A stretch of 5,897 bases of DNA from Azovibrio restrictus (GCA_003252145.1 QKDJ01000351.1:1-5897), one strand, 5' to 3'. Numbered from the stretch's first letter, positions 1 through 5,897 are shown. Notes: generated by a model from the sequence alone, not told the origin. Program-made: numbers and translations.

Positions 1-146
1 GGAAGCACCTCGATAGCGTAACGCTCAACCCGGTATTCGTCCTTGCCCGCAGCGGACAACTCCACCATCTTGACGGCAGATGAACAAATATCCAACCCGA
101 GCAGGGAGCGCGCTTTGGGATTGAAGAAAGACAGATCGAATTGCAC
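1..146 (-). CDS. pilM: PilM, type IV pilus assembly protein (5' part only)
   Basis: PilM is the cytoplasmic, actin-like ATPase-fold protein of the type IV pilus machine; it binds the N-terminus of PilN at the inner membrane and links the PilNOP alignment complex to the motor side. About 48 N-terminal residues are visible. They begin VQFDLSFFNPKAR and continue into LLGLDICSSAVKMVELS, which matches the family's first nucleotide-binding beta-hairpin (GLDIxSSxVKxVEL), followed by an RVERYAIEVLP-type segment. I chose the GTG at 146 because a GGGGG stretch at 151-155 lies 4 bases upstream and could act as a Shine-Dalgarno sequence; no ATG fits the family start better. The gene diverges from the PBP1A gene, the usual proteobacterial arrangement, and pilNOPQ would be expected beyond the left edge (inference, not seen). 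The rest of the gene is outside the window. Confidence 0.88.
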   Translation of the reverse strand, partial: MQFDLSFFNPKARSLLGLDICSSAVKMVELSAAGKDEYRVERYAIEVL

Positions 147-304
147 CGGACCCCCGAAAATATCTATTAAAAATCGGAAGTTACAATAACAACCAATAAT
201 TTACGTTAAATCCTAGCAACAACCCTTGACACTGTAAAGCAATTTATTTGTCTTATAGGTGGCAGCGTATAATGCCCAACTGCCTCAACGAAAGTCGTCA
301 TTTC
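147..304. promoter_or_regulatory. AT-rich divergent promoter region between pilM and the PBP1A gene
   Basis: This 158-base stretch between two divergent starts is visibly AT-richer than the flanking genes, as expected for back-to-back promoters. Rightward there is a perfect -35-like TTGACA at 226-231, with only a poor -10 (TCTTAT, 251-256, 19-base spacer), and a perfect -10-like TATAAT at 268-273 without a good -35. Leftward, the minus strand carries TTGTTA and, 17 bases on, TAATAG, a weak pair, with TTTAAT nearby. No operator palindrome, RNA gene or convincing small ORF was seen. Promoter positions are pattern matches only. Confidence 0.5.
268..273 (+). promoter_or_regulatory. Candidate -10 box TATAAT for the PBP1A gene
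   Basis: A perfect sigma-70 -10 hexamer would place transcription start near 280, giving a leader of about 25 bases before the ATG at 305. It overlaps the alternative start codon ATG at 272, so if this promoter is used that ATG is not transcribed. The -35 position holds only TATTTG (245-250, 17-base spacer), so the promoter would be weak or need activation. Confidence 0.35.
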
Positions 305-2650
305 ATGCCCTCCGCCCTTCGTTTCATACTTTACCCCTTTCTGTTCATCCTTGGTCTTGTCGCCATGGGTATCGCTATCGTTGCGATCATCCTCATTCTG
401 GCTTACCCCAACCTGCCTAGTCTGGAAGTCCTGACCGACTATCGCCCCAAAGTACCACTCCGCGTATATACCAGTGACGGACAACTCATTGGCGAGTTCG
501 GAGAAGAACGTCGTGCATTAGTGCGCATCCAGGATGTACCAGACGTTATGAAACAGGCCATCCTGTCCGCTGAAGACGAACGCTTCTACCAACATGGCGG
601 GGTTGATACGCTGGGCATACTGCGCGCAGCTTATGCCAATCTCATAAGCGGAGGCAAGCGCCAAGGCGCATCTACTATCACAATGCAAGTCGCCCGCAAC
701 TTTTTCCTCAGTTCGGAAAAGACCCTGACGCGGAAACTGTACGAGGCCCTGCTATCCATCAAGATTGAGCACAGCCTGAGCAAGGACCAGATTCTTGAGC
801 TATACATCAACCAGATTTATCTGGGACAACGCTCCTATGGTTTTGCCGCTGCCGCCCAGATTTACTTTGGTAAGCCACTTGCAAAAATAAGTGTTGCAGA
901 AGCCGCCATGCTGGCAGGCCTACCGAAAGCACCTTCCGCCTTCAATCCCGTGGTTAACCCAAAGCGCGCACGTATCCGTCAGGAATATGTATTGAAGCGC
1001 ATGCGCGAGCTGGAGTTCATCAACGAAGAACAGTATCAGCAAGCCCTTAACGAAACGTTGATCGTAAAACGTGATGCTGGCCAGTATGCAGTTCACGCTG
1101 AGTACGTGGCCGAAATGGCCCGCCAAATTACTGCCGAGCGCTTTCCCGAAGATGTGTACTCCGCCGGCCTGCAAGTCATCACGACCATCAGCAAGGATGA
1201 ACAAGAAGCGGCTTACCACTCCCTGCGAAAAGGGGTGCTTGATTACGACCGTCGCCAAGGCTACCGAGGTGCCGAAGCCTATCTGGACCTGAAGCAATTG
1301 AACGGCGATCTGGAAGAGGCCATGGACGTGGCGCTTCTGGACTACCCCTCCGTTGAAGACCTGATTCCCGCCGTGGTTCTGGAAGCCACCCCAAAATCGC
1401 TCAAGGCCTACATGCGAGGGGGGGAAACCATTGTTGTTGAAGGTGAAAGTCTCAAATTTGCAGCCCGAATGTTGGATGACAAGGCACCACCCAACAAAAA
1501 ACTACGTCGTGGCGCAGTGATTCGGCTGCTAAAACAGGATTCACAGTGGATCATCGCCCAACTACCTGAAGTTGAAGCGGCTTTCGTAGCGGCGAATCCG
1601 AAAAATGGCGCCATTCGCGCCCTGATAGGCGGGTTCGACTTCAACCGCAATATGTACAACCACGTAACCCAGGCGTGGCGCCAACCTGGTTCCAGTTTCA
1701 AGCCCTTCATCTATTCCGCCGCTCTGGAAAAAGGTTACTCGCCTGGAACCATGGTTGAGGATGAGCCCATCGTAATTTCGGCCAGTGAAACGGGCAGCCA
1801 GGCCTGGCAACCCAAGAACTATGACGGCAAGTACGATGGCCCCATGCGTTTACGTACCGCGTTGGCAAAATCCAAAAACATGGTGTCGATTCGGGTGCTG
1901 CAAGCCATCGGCCCGGCTTACGCTCAGGATTACATCACCCGCTTCGGATTTGATGCAGAGCGCCATCCTCCCTATCTGACCATGGCACTCGGTGCTGGCT
2001 CCGTCACTCCCTGGCAGATCGCCTCGGCCTACGCCGTGTTTGCCAACGGGGGCTACCGGGTCAATCCCTATATCGTCAAGGAAATCCGCGACCAGCATGG
2101 TCGCGTCCTGGCCCAAGCCACTCCTGCTGAAGCGGGCGATGAAGGCTTGCGTGTCATCGACCCCCGCAATGCCTACCTGATGTATTCCATGCTACGTGAT
2201 GTGGCCACCTTCGGCACCGCTGCACGCGCCTCTGCCACCCTGAAGCGTCACGATCTGGCAGGCAAGACAGGCACCACCAATGATTACCTGGACGCCTGGT
2301 TCTGCGGCTTCCAGCAAACTGCGGTAGGCTGCGCCTGGGTCGGCTTTGATCAGCCTAAAAAACTGGGCAGCCGCGAAACCGGGGGTTACACGGCCCTTCC
2401 CATCTGGATTGGCTATATGCAGCAGGCACTCAAGGGAGTACCTGAGCAAGAACTGCCTCAACCAGAGGGCATTGCTGCGGCCCAGGGCGATATTTTCTAC
2501 ACGGAAAACGTTCCACCCCCTCCGCCCCCCGTATCAGCCACTCAAGAAATGGGAACAACTGAGTTCCTGCGGGATCTGATCCAGTCAGCGCCGCCGGCAC
2601 CAGCCTCGGCACCCGCAAAGCCGGTAGTGGATCCCTTCCCTAGCGACTAA
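305..2650 (+). CDS. mrcA: Penicillin-binding protein 1A, bifunctional peptidoglycan glycosyltransferase/transpeptidase
   Basis: This class A PBP (also called ponA) is anchored in the inner membrane with its enzymes in the periplasm; it polymerises lipid II into glycan strands and cross-links the stem peptides. From the ATG at 305 it has 781 residues. A signal-anchor helix spans about 8-34. The GT51 transglycosylase follows, with catalytic Glu90 in EDERFYQHGG, QGASTITMQ (120-128), RKLYE (143-147, second Glu147) and ILELYINQIYLG (163-174). An OB-like insert lies near 315-420. The transpeptidase has Ser463 in GSSFKP, SKN (523-525) and KTGTT (654-658). The tail is rich in proline and alanine (six prolines at 737-742). 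All catalytic motifs are intact. The start is uncertain: TTG 248 and ATG 272 are in frame, and ATG 272 has AGGTGG 9 bases upstream, but 305 best matches family N-termini and lies downstream of the candidate promoters. The gene appears monocistronic and is convergent with cyaY. Confidence 0.96.
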   Translation: MPSALRFILYPFLFILGLVAMGIAIVAIILILAYPNLPSLEVLTDYRPKVPLRVYTSDGQLIGEFGEERRALVRIQDVPDVMKQAILSAEDERFYQHGGVDTLGILRAAYANLISGGKRQGASTITMQVARNFFLSSEKTLTRKLYEALLSIKIEHSLSKDQILELYINQIYLGQRSYGFAAAAQIYFGKPLAKISVAEAAMLAGLPKAPSAFNPVVNPKRARIRQEYVLKRMRELEFINEEQYQQALNETLIVKRDAGQYAVHAEYVAEMARQITAERFPEDVYSAGLQVITTISKDEQEAAYHSLRKGVLDYDRRQGYRGAEAYLDLKQLNGDLEEAMDVALLDYPSVEDLIPAVVLEATPKSLKAYMRGGETIVVEGESLKFAARMLDDKAPPNKKLRRGAVIRLLKQDSQWIIAQLPEVEAAFVAANPKNGAIRALIGGFDFNRNMYNHVTQAWRQPGSSFKPFIYSAALEKGYSPGTMVEDEPIVISASETGSQAWQPKNYDGKYDGPMRLRTALAKSKNMVSIRVLQAIGPAYAQDYITRFGFDAERHPPYLTMALGAGSVTPWQIASAYAVFANGGYRVNPYIVKEIRDQHGRVLAQATPAEAGDEGLRVIDPRNAYLMYSMLRDVATFGTAARASATLKRHDLAGKTGTTNDYLDAWFCGFQQTAVGCAWVGFDQPKKLGSRETGGYTALPIWIGYMQQALKGVPEQELPQPEGIAAAQGDIFYTENVPPPPPPVSATQEMGTTEFLRDLIQSAPPAPASAPAKPVVDPFPSD

Positions 2651-2654
2651 ACGT

Positions 2655-2966
2655 TCAAAAGTTGACCGTCACTCCACCCTGGGCCTGCATCAGTTTGCCC
2701 AGGGTGCTCAATAGTTCTTCGCCACTCCGGGTATCAACCCACTGTTGCCCATCCCAACGATAGTGAAAGCCGCCACTTCGAGCGGCTACCCAGATTTCCC
2801 GGGCCGCCAGATGGGCATTGACCACCATCTTGGAACCGTCGTCAAACTCGATTTCAAGTACCCCACCCGAAGCCAGCTCGTAATCCAGCCCCGTCTCGAC
2901 GCGCTCCAGAACAGCCTCCACATGTTGCAAAACCTGGTCGGGCCTTTTCCCTGAATTCCCGCTCAT
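2655..2966 (-). CDS. cyaY: CyaY, bacterial frataxin homologue (N-terminus apparently frameshifted)
   Basis: CyaY is a small cytoplasmic iron-binding protein that contacts the cysteine desulfurase IscS and modulates iron-sulfur cluster assembly. The open frame gives 103 residues; E. coli CyaY has 106. The frataxin core is clear: GGVLEIEFDDGSKMVVN (34-50), EIWVAARSGGFHYRWDG (57-73) and WVDTRSGEEL (76-85). The first ten residues (MSGNSGKRPD) do not look like the family. Starting four bases upstream, the ATG at 2970 encodes MDEREFREKA in a different frame, the expected CyaY beginning (E. coli MNDSEFHRLADQ); removing one base in the GGG at 2940-2942 would join it to DQVLQHVEAV. AAGGA at 2983-2987 lies 12 bases before the ATG at 2970 and 16 before that at 2966. 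The gene may be functional from the internal ATG, broken, or carry a sequencing error. It diverges from lptM and is convergent with the PBP1A gene. Confidence 0.9.
   Translation of the reverse strand: MSGNSGKRPDQVLQHVEAVLERVETGLDYELASGGVLEIEFDDGSKMVVNAHLAAREIWVAARSGGFHYRWDGQQWVDTRSGEELLSTLGKLMQAQGGVTVNF
2675..2706. repeat. Perfect 10-bp inverted repeat at the mrcA/cyaY convergent junction
   Basis: CACCCTGGGC (2675-2684) and GCCCAGGGTG (2697-2706) are perfect reverse complements around a 12-base centre that can itself form CTG/CAG. The hairpin lies in the last codons of cyaY and 25 bases past the PBP1A stop. It could stop or stabilise the PBP1A transcript, as there is no intergenic room for a terminator. 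No clear T-run follows on either strand, so a classical intrinsic terminator is not demonstrated. Confidence 0.5.
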
Positions 2967-2970
2967 CCAT
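2940..2970 (-). other. cyaY: Out-of-frame canonical start of cyaY with probable single-base indel
   Basis: Read from the ATG at 2970, the minus strand encodes MDEREFREKA and then runs out of the family pattern (RPGF...), ending at a TGA at 2854-2856. The main cyaY frame takes over the family pattern at DQVLQ. The switch point is the plus-strand run GGG at 2940-2942; with one G fewer the protein would read MDEREFREKADQVLQHVE, a 104-residue CyaY with an uninterrupted first helix. I see no good slippery site for programmed frameshifting. Confidence 0.65.
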
Positions 2971-3011
2971 GCTGTGCTACCATCCTTCGCTTATCTTTTT
3001 CTACCTCGATC
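2971..3011. promoter_or_regulatory. Short divergent promoter region between cyaY and lptM
   Basis: These 41 bases must hold control signals for both directions unless promoters extend into cyaY. Rightward -10-like candidates are TACCAT at 2978-2983, preceded by an extended-10 TGC, and TTATCT at 2991-2996; neither has a convincing -35. The minus strand carries AAGGA (2983-2987), the likely cyaY ribosome binding site. No purine-rich site precedes lptM. The assignment rests mainly on gene layout. Confidence 0.35.
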
Positions 3012-3176
3012 ATGATGCGCCTGATCACTTCCATCGCTCTGCTCTGCTTGTGTACCGCGTGCGGTTACAAGGGATCGCTACAGTATCCCGCGGGAAAACC
3101 CGCTACCCCGCTTTTGCATCCTTCAACACCTGAAAAGCCAGCGGATGCTAACACGCAGAAAGTAGAGCAGGAATGA
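3012..3176 (+). CDS. lptM: LptM (YifL-like) small outer-membrane lipoprotein
   Basis: This is a 54-residue lipoprotein. In E. coli, LptM (formerly YifL) binds the LptD-LptE LPS translocon at the outer membrane and helps LptD form its native disulfides. The sequence begins MMRLITSIALLCLCTAC, a short basic and hydrophobic signal sequence, with Cys17 as the likely lipidated residue. The mature part starts CGYKGSLQYP, close to the family signature CGxKGPLxxP (Ser replaces the usual Pro), then a proline/lysine-rich tail of about 27 residues. The lipobox is atypical: Cys, not Leu, is at -3, with Leu at -4. ATG codons at 3012 and 3015 are both possible, and neither has a visible Shine-Dalgarno sequence. 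Its stop overlaps the lysA start (ATGA, 3173-3176), suggesting translational coupling. Genes of this type commonly precede lysA or dapF, which supports the call. Confidence 0.85.
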   Translation: MMRLITSIALLCLCTACGYKGSLQYPAGKPATPLLHPSTPEKPADANTQKVEQE

Positions 3177-4450
3177 ACCCCATCGGCGCCCCCTTCTTCT
3201 CCTTCCAGCAGGATGGCCTGCAGGTTGAGTCCATCCCTCTGACGCAGATCGCCCGCCAGTTTGGAACACCGACCTACGTCTATTCCAGAGCTGCGCTGGC
3301 CGCAAACCTGGACGAATTCCATCAGGTTCTCTCCCAACACCCGGCCGGTGCGGACAGCCTCGTCTGCTTTGCCGTCAAGTCCAACTCCAACCTGGCGATC
3401 CTCAATTTGATGGCTCGCCAAGGTGCCGGATTCGACATCGTTTCCGGAGGAGAGTTGCAGCGTGTTCTGGCTGCAGGAGCCGACCCGACCAAGGTCGTGT
3501 TTTCCGGCGTGGGGAAAACCGAAAGCGAAATGGCGCAAGCGCTGGAAGCGGGCATTCTGTGCTTCAACGTGGAATCTGCTGCGGAACTGGATCGGCTCAA
3601 TGCCGTTGCCGGACGTCTGGGCAAGCAGGCCCCCATCAGCCTTCGGGTCAATCCAGACGTGGACCCCAAGACCCACCCCTATATTTCCACGGGCCTGAAG
3701 ACCGCCAAATTCGGCGTTCCCATTGAAAATGCCCTGGCCCTTTACGAACATGCCGCCACGCTGCCGCACCTGAAGATCGAAGGCATCGACTGCCATATTG
3801 GCTCCCAACTGCTGGATCCCAGCCCCTTCGAAGAAGCCCTGGAGCGGGTATTGCAGTTACTGGATGCCCTACAGGCCCGCAACATTCCCATCCATCATCT
3901 GGACCTGGGTGGCGGCCTGGGCATTCGCTATCGCGCCGAGGATGCCCAACCCACGGTAGAAAGTTATCTCACCCCTCTGCTGAACATGGTGCAGGGACGG
4001 GGTCTGAAGATCATTCTGGAGCCTGGTCGTCGCCTGGTGGGTAACGCCGGGCTGCTACTGACTCAGGTGGAGTTCCTGAAGCCCGGCGAGGGCAAGAACT
4101 TCGCAGTCATCGATGCGGCCATGAACGACCTCATGCGCCCCGCCTTGTATGAAGCCTGGCACGACATTATTGAAGTCACGCCCAGAGCCGGCCAGGCTCA
4201 AGTCGTTTATGACGTGGTTGGCCCCGTGTGCGAAACCGGTGATTTTCTCGGCCAGGACCGCGCCCTGTCGGTCCAAGCCGGCGACCTGCTGGCCGTTATG
4301 TCGGCTGGGGCCTATGGCATGGCCATGAGCTCCAACTACAACACCCGTCCCCGGGCTGCCGAAATTCTGGTGGATGGTGATCAGATTCACGTCATCCGCG
4401 ACCGGGAAAAGGTCGCCGACCTCTACGCACTGGAACACCTGATCCCCTGA
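3173..4450 (+). CDS. lysA: Diaminopimelate decarboxylase (LysA)
   Basis: LysA is the cytoplasmic PLP enzyme that decarboxylates meso-2,6-diaminopimelate to L-lysine and CO2, the last step of the DAP pathway. At 425 residues it matches the family (E. coli 420). It has the fold type III (alanine-racemase-like) barrel and a C-terminal beta domain. Visible motifs are the Schiff-base lysine Lys69 in CFAVKSNSN, HIGSQ (208-212), the glycine loop LDLGGGLG (243-250), EPGR (283-286), the catalytic CETGD (353-357, Cys353, usually CESGD) and GAYGMAMSSNYN (379-390, Tyr381). Nothing is missing. The start is fixed by the 4-base overlap with lptM and by the family-like PTYVYSRA at 33-40. The Shine-Dalgarno is weak, so coupling to lptM translation is likely. 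hslR follows after a single base. Because meso-DAP is also the peptidoglycan precursor, this enzyme sits at the branch between lysine and cell-wall supply. Confidence 0.97.
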   Translation: MNPIGAPFFSFQQDGLQVESIPLTQIARQFGTPTYVYSRAALAANLDEFHQVLSQHPAGADSLVCFAVKSNSNLAILNLMARQGAGFDIVSGGELQRVLAAGADPTKVVFSGVGKTESEMAQALEAGILCFNVESAAELDRLNAVAGRLGKQAPISLRVNPDVDPKTHPYISTGLKTAKFGVPIENALALYEHAATLPHLKIEGIDCHIGSQLLDPSPFEEALERVLQLLDALQARNIPIHHLDLGGGLGIRYRAEDAQPTVESYLTPLLNMVQGRGLKIILEPGRRLVGNAGLLLTQVEFLKPGEGKNFAVIDAAMNDLMRPALYEAWHDIIEVTPRAGQAQVVYDVVGPVCETGDFLGQDRALSVQAGDLLAVMSAGAYGMAMSSNYNTRPRAAEILVDGDQIHVIRDREKVADLYALEHLIP

Positions 4451-4451
4451 G

Positions 4452-4829
4452 ATGGCTGGCTTACGCCTGGACAAATGGCTCTGGGCTGCGCGCTTTTTCA
4501 AGACCCGCAGCCTGGCCACCCACGCCATTGATCTGGGCCGCATTCAACTAAATGGCCAGCGCTGCAAGCCAGCTCGTGAGGTCCACATAGGGGACCTGCT
4601 ACAAATTGAGTCCGGTGAACAGCATTGGGAAGTCCGGGTACAGAATCTGTCCGATCGTCGCGGACCCGCACCAGAAGCCCGGCTACTCTATGAGGAAACG
4701 CCGGAAAGTCTGCTGGCTCGTCAAACCGTCAAAGAGTCCCGCAGCTATGCTCAAGACCCAGCGGCGCAAATCCATGGGCGCCCCACCAAGCGGGAGCGCC
4801 GCCAGCTGGGACGCTGGCGGGAGGGTTAA
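4452..4829 (+). CDS. hslR: Hsp15, heat-shock S4-domain ribosome-associated protein
   Basis: Hsp15 binds free 50S subunits that still carry a nascent chain on peptidyl-tRNA after premature subunit dissociation at high temperature, and helps recycle them. The 125-residue protein (E. coli 133) starts with an S4 RNA-binding domain at about 4-51: LRLDKWLWAARFFKTRSLA, then LGRIQLNGQRCKPAREVHIGDLL. The middle has the family LLYEET (78-83). The C-terminus is strongly basic (KRERRQLGRWREG, 113-125), as expected for an rRNA-binding tail. It begins one base after the lysA stop without an obvious Shine-Dalgarno, so it is probably cotranscribed and coupled with lptM-lysA; a heat-shock promoter was not seen. 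Its TAA (4827-4829) directly abuts the hslU stop on the other strand. Confidence 0.93.
   Translation: MAGLRLDKWLWAARFFKTRSLATHAIDLGRIQLNGQRCKPAREVHIGDLLQIESGEQHWEVRVQNLSDRRGPAPEARLLYEETPESLLARQTVKESRSYAQDPAAQIHGRPTKRERRQLGRWREG
4799..4820. repeat. Perfect 8-bp GC-rich inverted repeat at the hslR 3' end
   Basis: CCGCCAGC (4799-4806) and GCTGGCGG (4813-4820) are perfect reverse complements with a 6-base loop, within the last codons of hslR and 6 bases before its TAA. In RNA this is a strong short hairpin. What follows is GAGGGTTAATTAC, not a T-run, and the minus strand continues into GC-rich sequence, so it is at best an atypical terminator or 3'-end stabiliser for hslR or hslU. Coding constraint in a basic, GC-rich tail is an alternative explanation. 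Confidence 0.45.
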
Positions 4830-5897
4830 TTACAGCACGTAACGGGACAGGTCCTCATCGGCAGCCAAACCACCGAGCTTCCCATCCACATAGGCTCCAT
4901 CCACCTGGACTTGAGCCACCCCTGCCTTACCCGCTGAGAAAGAAACTTCTTCCAGCAGTTTTTCCAGCACCGTGTAGAGCCGACGAGCACCGATATTCTC
5001 GGTTTTTTCATTCACCTGAAAGGCGATTTCTGCCAAACGCCGAATGCCGTCGGAGGCAAAGTTCAGGGTTAGCCCCTCAGTTTCCATCAGCGCCTGGTAC
5101 TGACGCGTCAGACAGGCATCCGTCTGGGTCAGGATGCATTCAAAGTCCGCCACGGACAGGGAGTCCAGCTCCACCCGGATGGGGAAACGCCCTTGCAGCT
5201 CAGGAATGAGGTCGGAAGGCTTGGCCAGATGAAAGGCCCCGGAGGCAATGAAGAGAATATGGTCCGTCTTCACCATGCCGTATTTGGTGGAAACTGTCGT
5301 TCCCTCCACCAGGGGCAGCAAGTCCCGCTGCACACCCTGACGGGAGACATCGGCGCCCTGAGCACCGCTGCGGCTGGCCACTTTGTCGATTTCATCCAGG
5401 AACACGATGCCGTTCTGCTCCACGTTACGCAGGGCATCAGCCTTTAATTCCTCATCATTGACCAGCCGGGCTGCTTCCTCGTCGGTAAGCAGCTTCATGG
5501 CCTCCCGAATTTTCAGCTTGCGGCTTTTCTTACGGCCGCCCCCCATGTTCTGGAACATGCCCTGGATCTGGTTGGTCAGTTCTTCCATACCGGGAGGCGC
5601 GAAAATCTCGGCTTGCATGGCGGGCAAGGCCAGCTCAATCTCGATTTCCTTGTCGTCCAGCTCCCCCTCCCGCAATTTTTTGCGGAATTTCTGACGGGTA
5701 CCGTTATCTTCCTGGGCAGCCCCTTCTGCGAAGAAGCCAGCATTACGGGCCGGTGGCAGCAAGGCGTCCAGTACCCGCTCCTCCGCCGCATCCTCGGCCC
5801 GGGTGCGCACGAGCACCATGGCCCGCTCCCGCTGTTCCTTGATGGCAATCTCCATCAAATCACGGATGATGGTGTCCACATCCCGTCCCACGTAGCC
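4830..5897 (-). CDS. hslU: HslU, ATPase subunit of the HslUV protease (5' end off window)
   Basis: HslU is a hexameric AAA+ (Clp/HSP100) unfoldase that feeds substrates to the HslV peptidase in the cytoplasm. The visible 355 residues start exactly at the GYVG pore loop (first codons at 5897-5886), which grips substrate; the start codon and Walker A, roughly 90 residues, lie beyond the right edge. The GTG at 5891 is an internal valine, not a start. Counting Gly of GYVG as 1, the I-domain covers about 22-155, Walker B is [10 protein letters not shown] (163-172, Asp168/Glu169), sensor 1 lies in [10 protein letters not shown] (213-222), the arginine finger region is GRFPIRVEL (236-244), and sensor 2 is ENIGARRL (300-307). 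The C-terminal EDLSRYVL matches the family tail that docks into HslV. The coding frame is intact. hslV would normally lie upstream, off the right edge (inference). The gene is convergent with hslR without a spacer. Confidence 0.97.
   Translation of the reverse strand, partial: GYVGRDVDTIIRDLMEIAIKEQRERAMVLVRTRAEDAAEERVLDALLPPARNAGFFAEGAAQEDNGTRQKFRKKLREGELDDKEIEIELALPAMQAEIFAPPGMEELTNQIQGMFQNMGGGRKKSRKLKIREAMKLLTDEEAARLVNDEELKADALRNVEQNGIVFLDEIDKVASRSGAQGADVSRQGVQRDLLPLVEGTTVSTKYGMVKTDHILFIASGAFHLAKPSDLIPELQGRFPIRVELDSLSVADFECILTQTDACLTRQYQALMETEGLTLNFASDGIRRLAEIAFQVNEKTENIGARRLYTVLEKLLEEVSFSAGKAGVAQVQVDGAYVDGKLGGLAADEDLSRYVL

Noticed and set aside
206..484. Minus-strand 92-codon open frame opposite the PBP1A N-terminus
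   Set aside because: It runs antisense to the membrane anchor codons and ends inside the divergent promoter region; its lysine/aspartate-rich translation resembles no known protein.
2940..2956. Programmed +1 frameshift site in cyaY
   Set aside because: The bases around GAA-AAG-GCC-CGA offer no good re-pairing for tRNA slippage, and no frataxin is known to me to use frameshifting; an indel or sequence error is simpler.
2996..3000. T-run TTTTT as a possible terminator
   Set aside because: No stem precedes it, and it lies between divergent genes where no plus-strand transcript would end.
3065..3808. Long minus-strand open frame (247 codons) antisense to lysA
   Set aside because: It lies almost wholly opposite lysA, shows no recognisable domain and has a composition explained by GC-rich codons on the other strand; lysA is unambiguous here.
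4055..4543. Minus-strand open frame (162 codons) across the lysA/hslR junction
   Set aside because: It is a shadow of two well-supported plus-strand genes, with no family resemblance or ribosome binding site.
5889..5891. GTG as the start codon of hslU
   Set aside because: It encodes the valine of the conserved GYVG pore loop, and the frame stays open to the window edge, so the gene is truncated by the window.
1..5897. A novel defence, mobile or biosynthetic system
   Set aside because: Every substantial open region belongs to a known core family, and there are no transposases, terminal repeats, CRISPR-like arrays or orphan domains.

Overview
This 5,897-base window is compact, housekeeping-type chromosome of a Gram-negative proteobacterium, most likely a betaproteobacterium. 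The evidence is the penicillin-binding protein 1A sequence style, the divergent pilM/PBP1A pair, and the cyaY versus lptM-lysA arrangement with a small outer-membrane lipoprotein gene. The taxonomic call is inference from recognised gene families and order; no database search was possible. I found no mobile element, CRISPR array, tRNA, rRNA or riboswitch.

Layout from left to right. (1) The 5' end of pilM (type IV pilus inner-membrane platform) runs off the left edge on the minus strand. (2) An AT-rich divergent intergenic region of about 158 bases follows, with candidate promoters. (3) A full-length class A penicillin-binding protein gene (PBP1A, mrcA/ponA) lies on the plus strand. (4) It meets cyaY (bacterial frataxin, minus strand) tail to tail, with only 4 bases between the stop codons. 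(5) A 41-base divergent gap leads to a tight plus-strand cluster: lptM (54-codon lipoprotein), lysA (diaminopimelate decarboxylase) and hslR (Hsp15, S4 RNA-binding protein). lptM and lysA overlap by 4 bases, and lysA and hslR are 1 base apart. (6) hslR meets hslU (HslUV protease ATPase, minus strand) tail to tail with no intergenic base. hslU runs off the right edge at its pore-loop codons.

Functional themes are cell-envelope building (PBP1A uses lipid II; LysA consumes the meso-diaminopimelate that enters peptidoglycan; LptM assists LptD, the LPS translocon), surface pili (PilM), iron-sulfur/iron handling (CyaY) and heat-shock proteostasis (Hsp15 and HslU). All genes are known families, and I see no undescribed multi-gene system.

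The most notable observations are: an apparent single-base frameshift near the start of cyaY, where the canonical N-terminus is readable in another frame; two convergent junctions with essentially no spacer, each with a perfect GC-rich inverted repeat inside a gene's final codons; and the short lptM gene with an atypical lipobox and no visible ribosome binding site.
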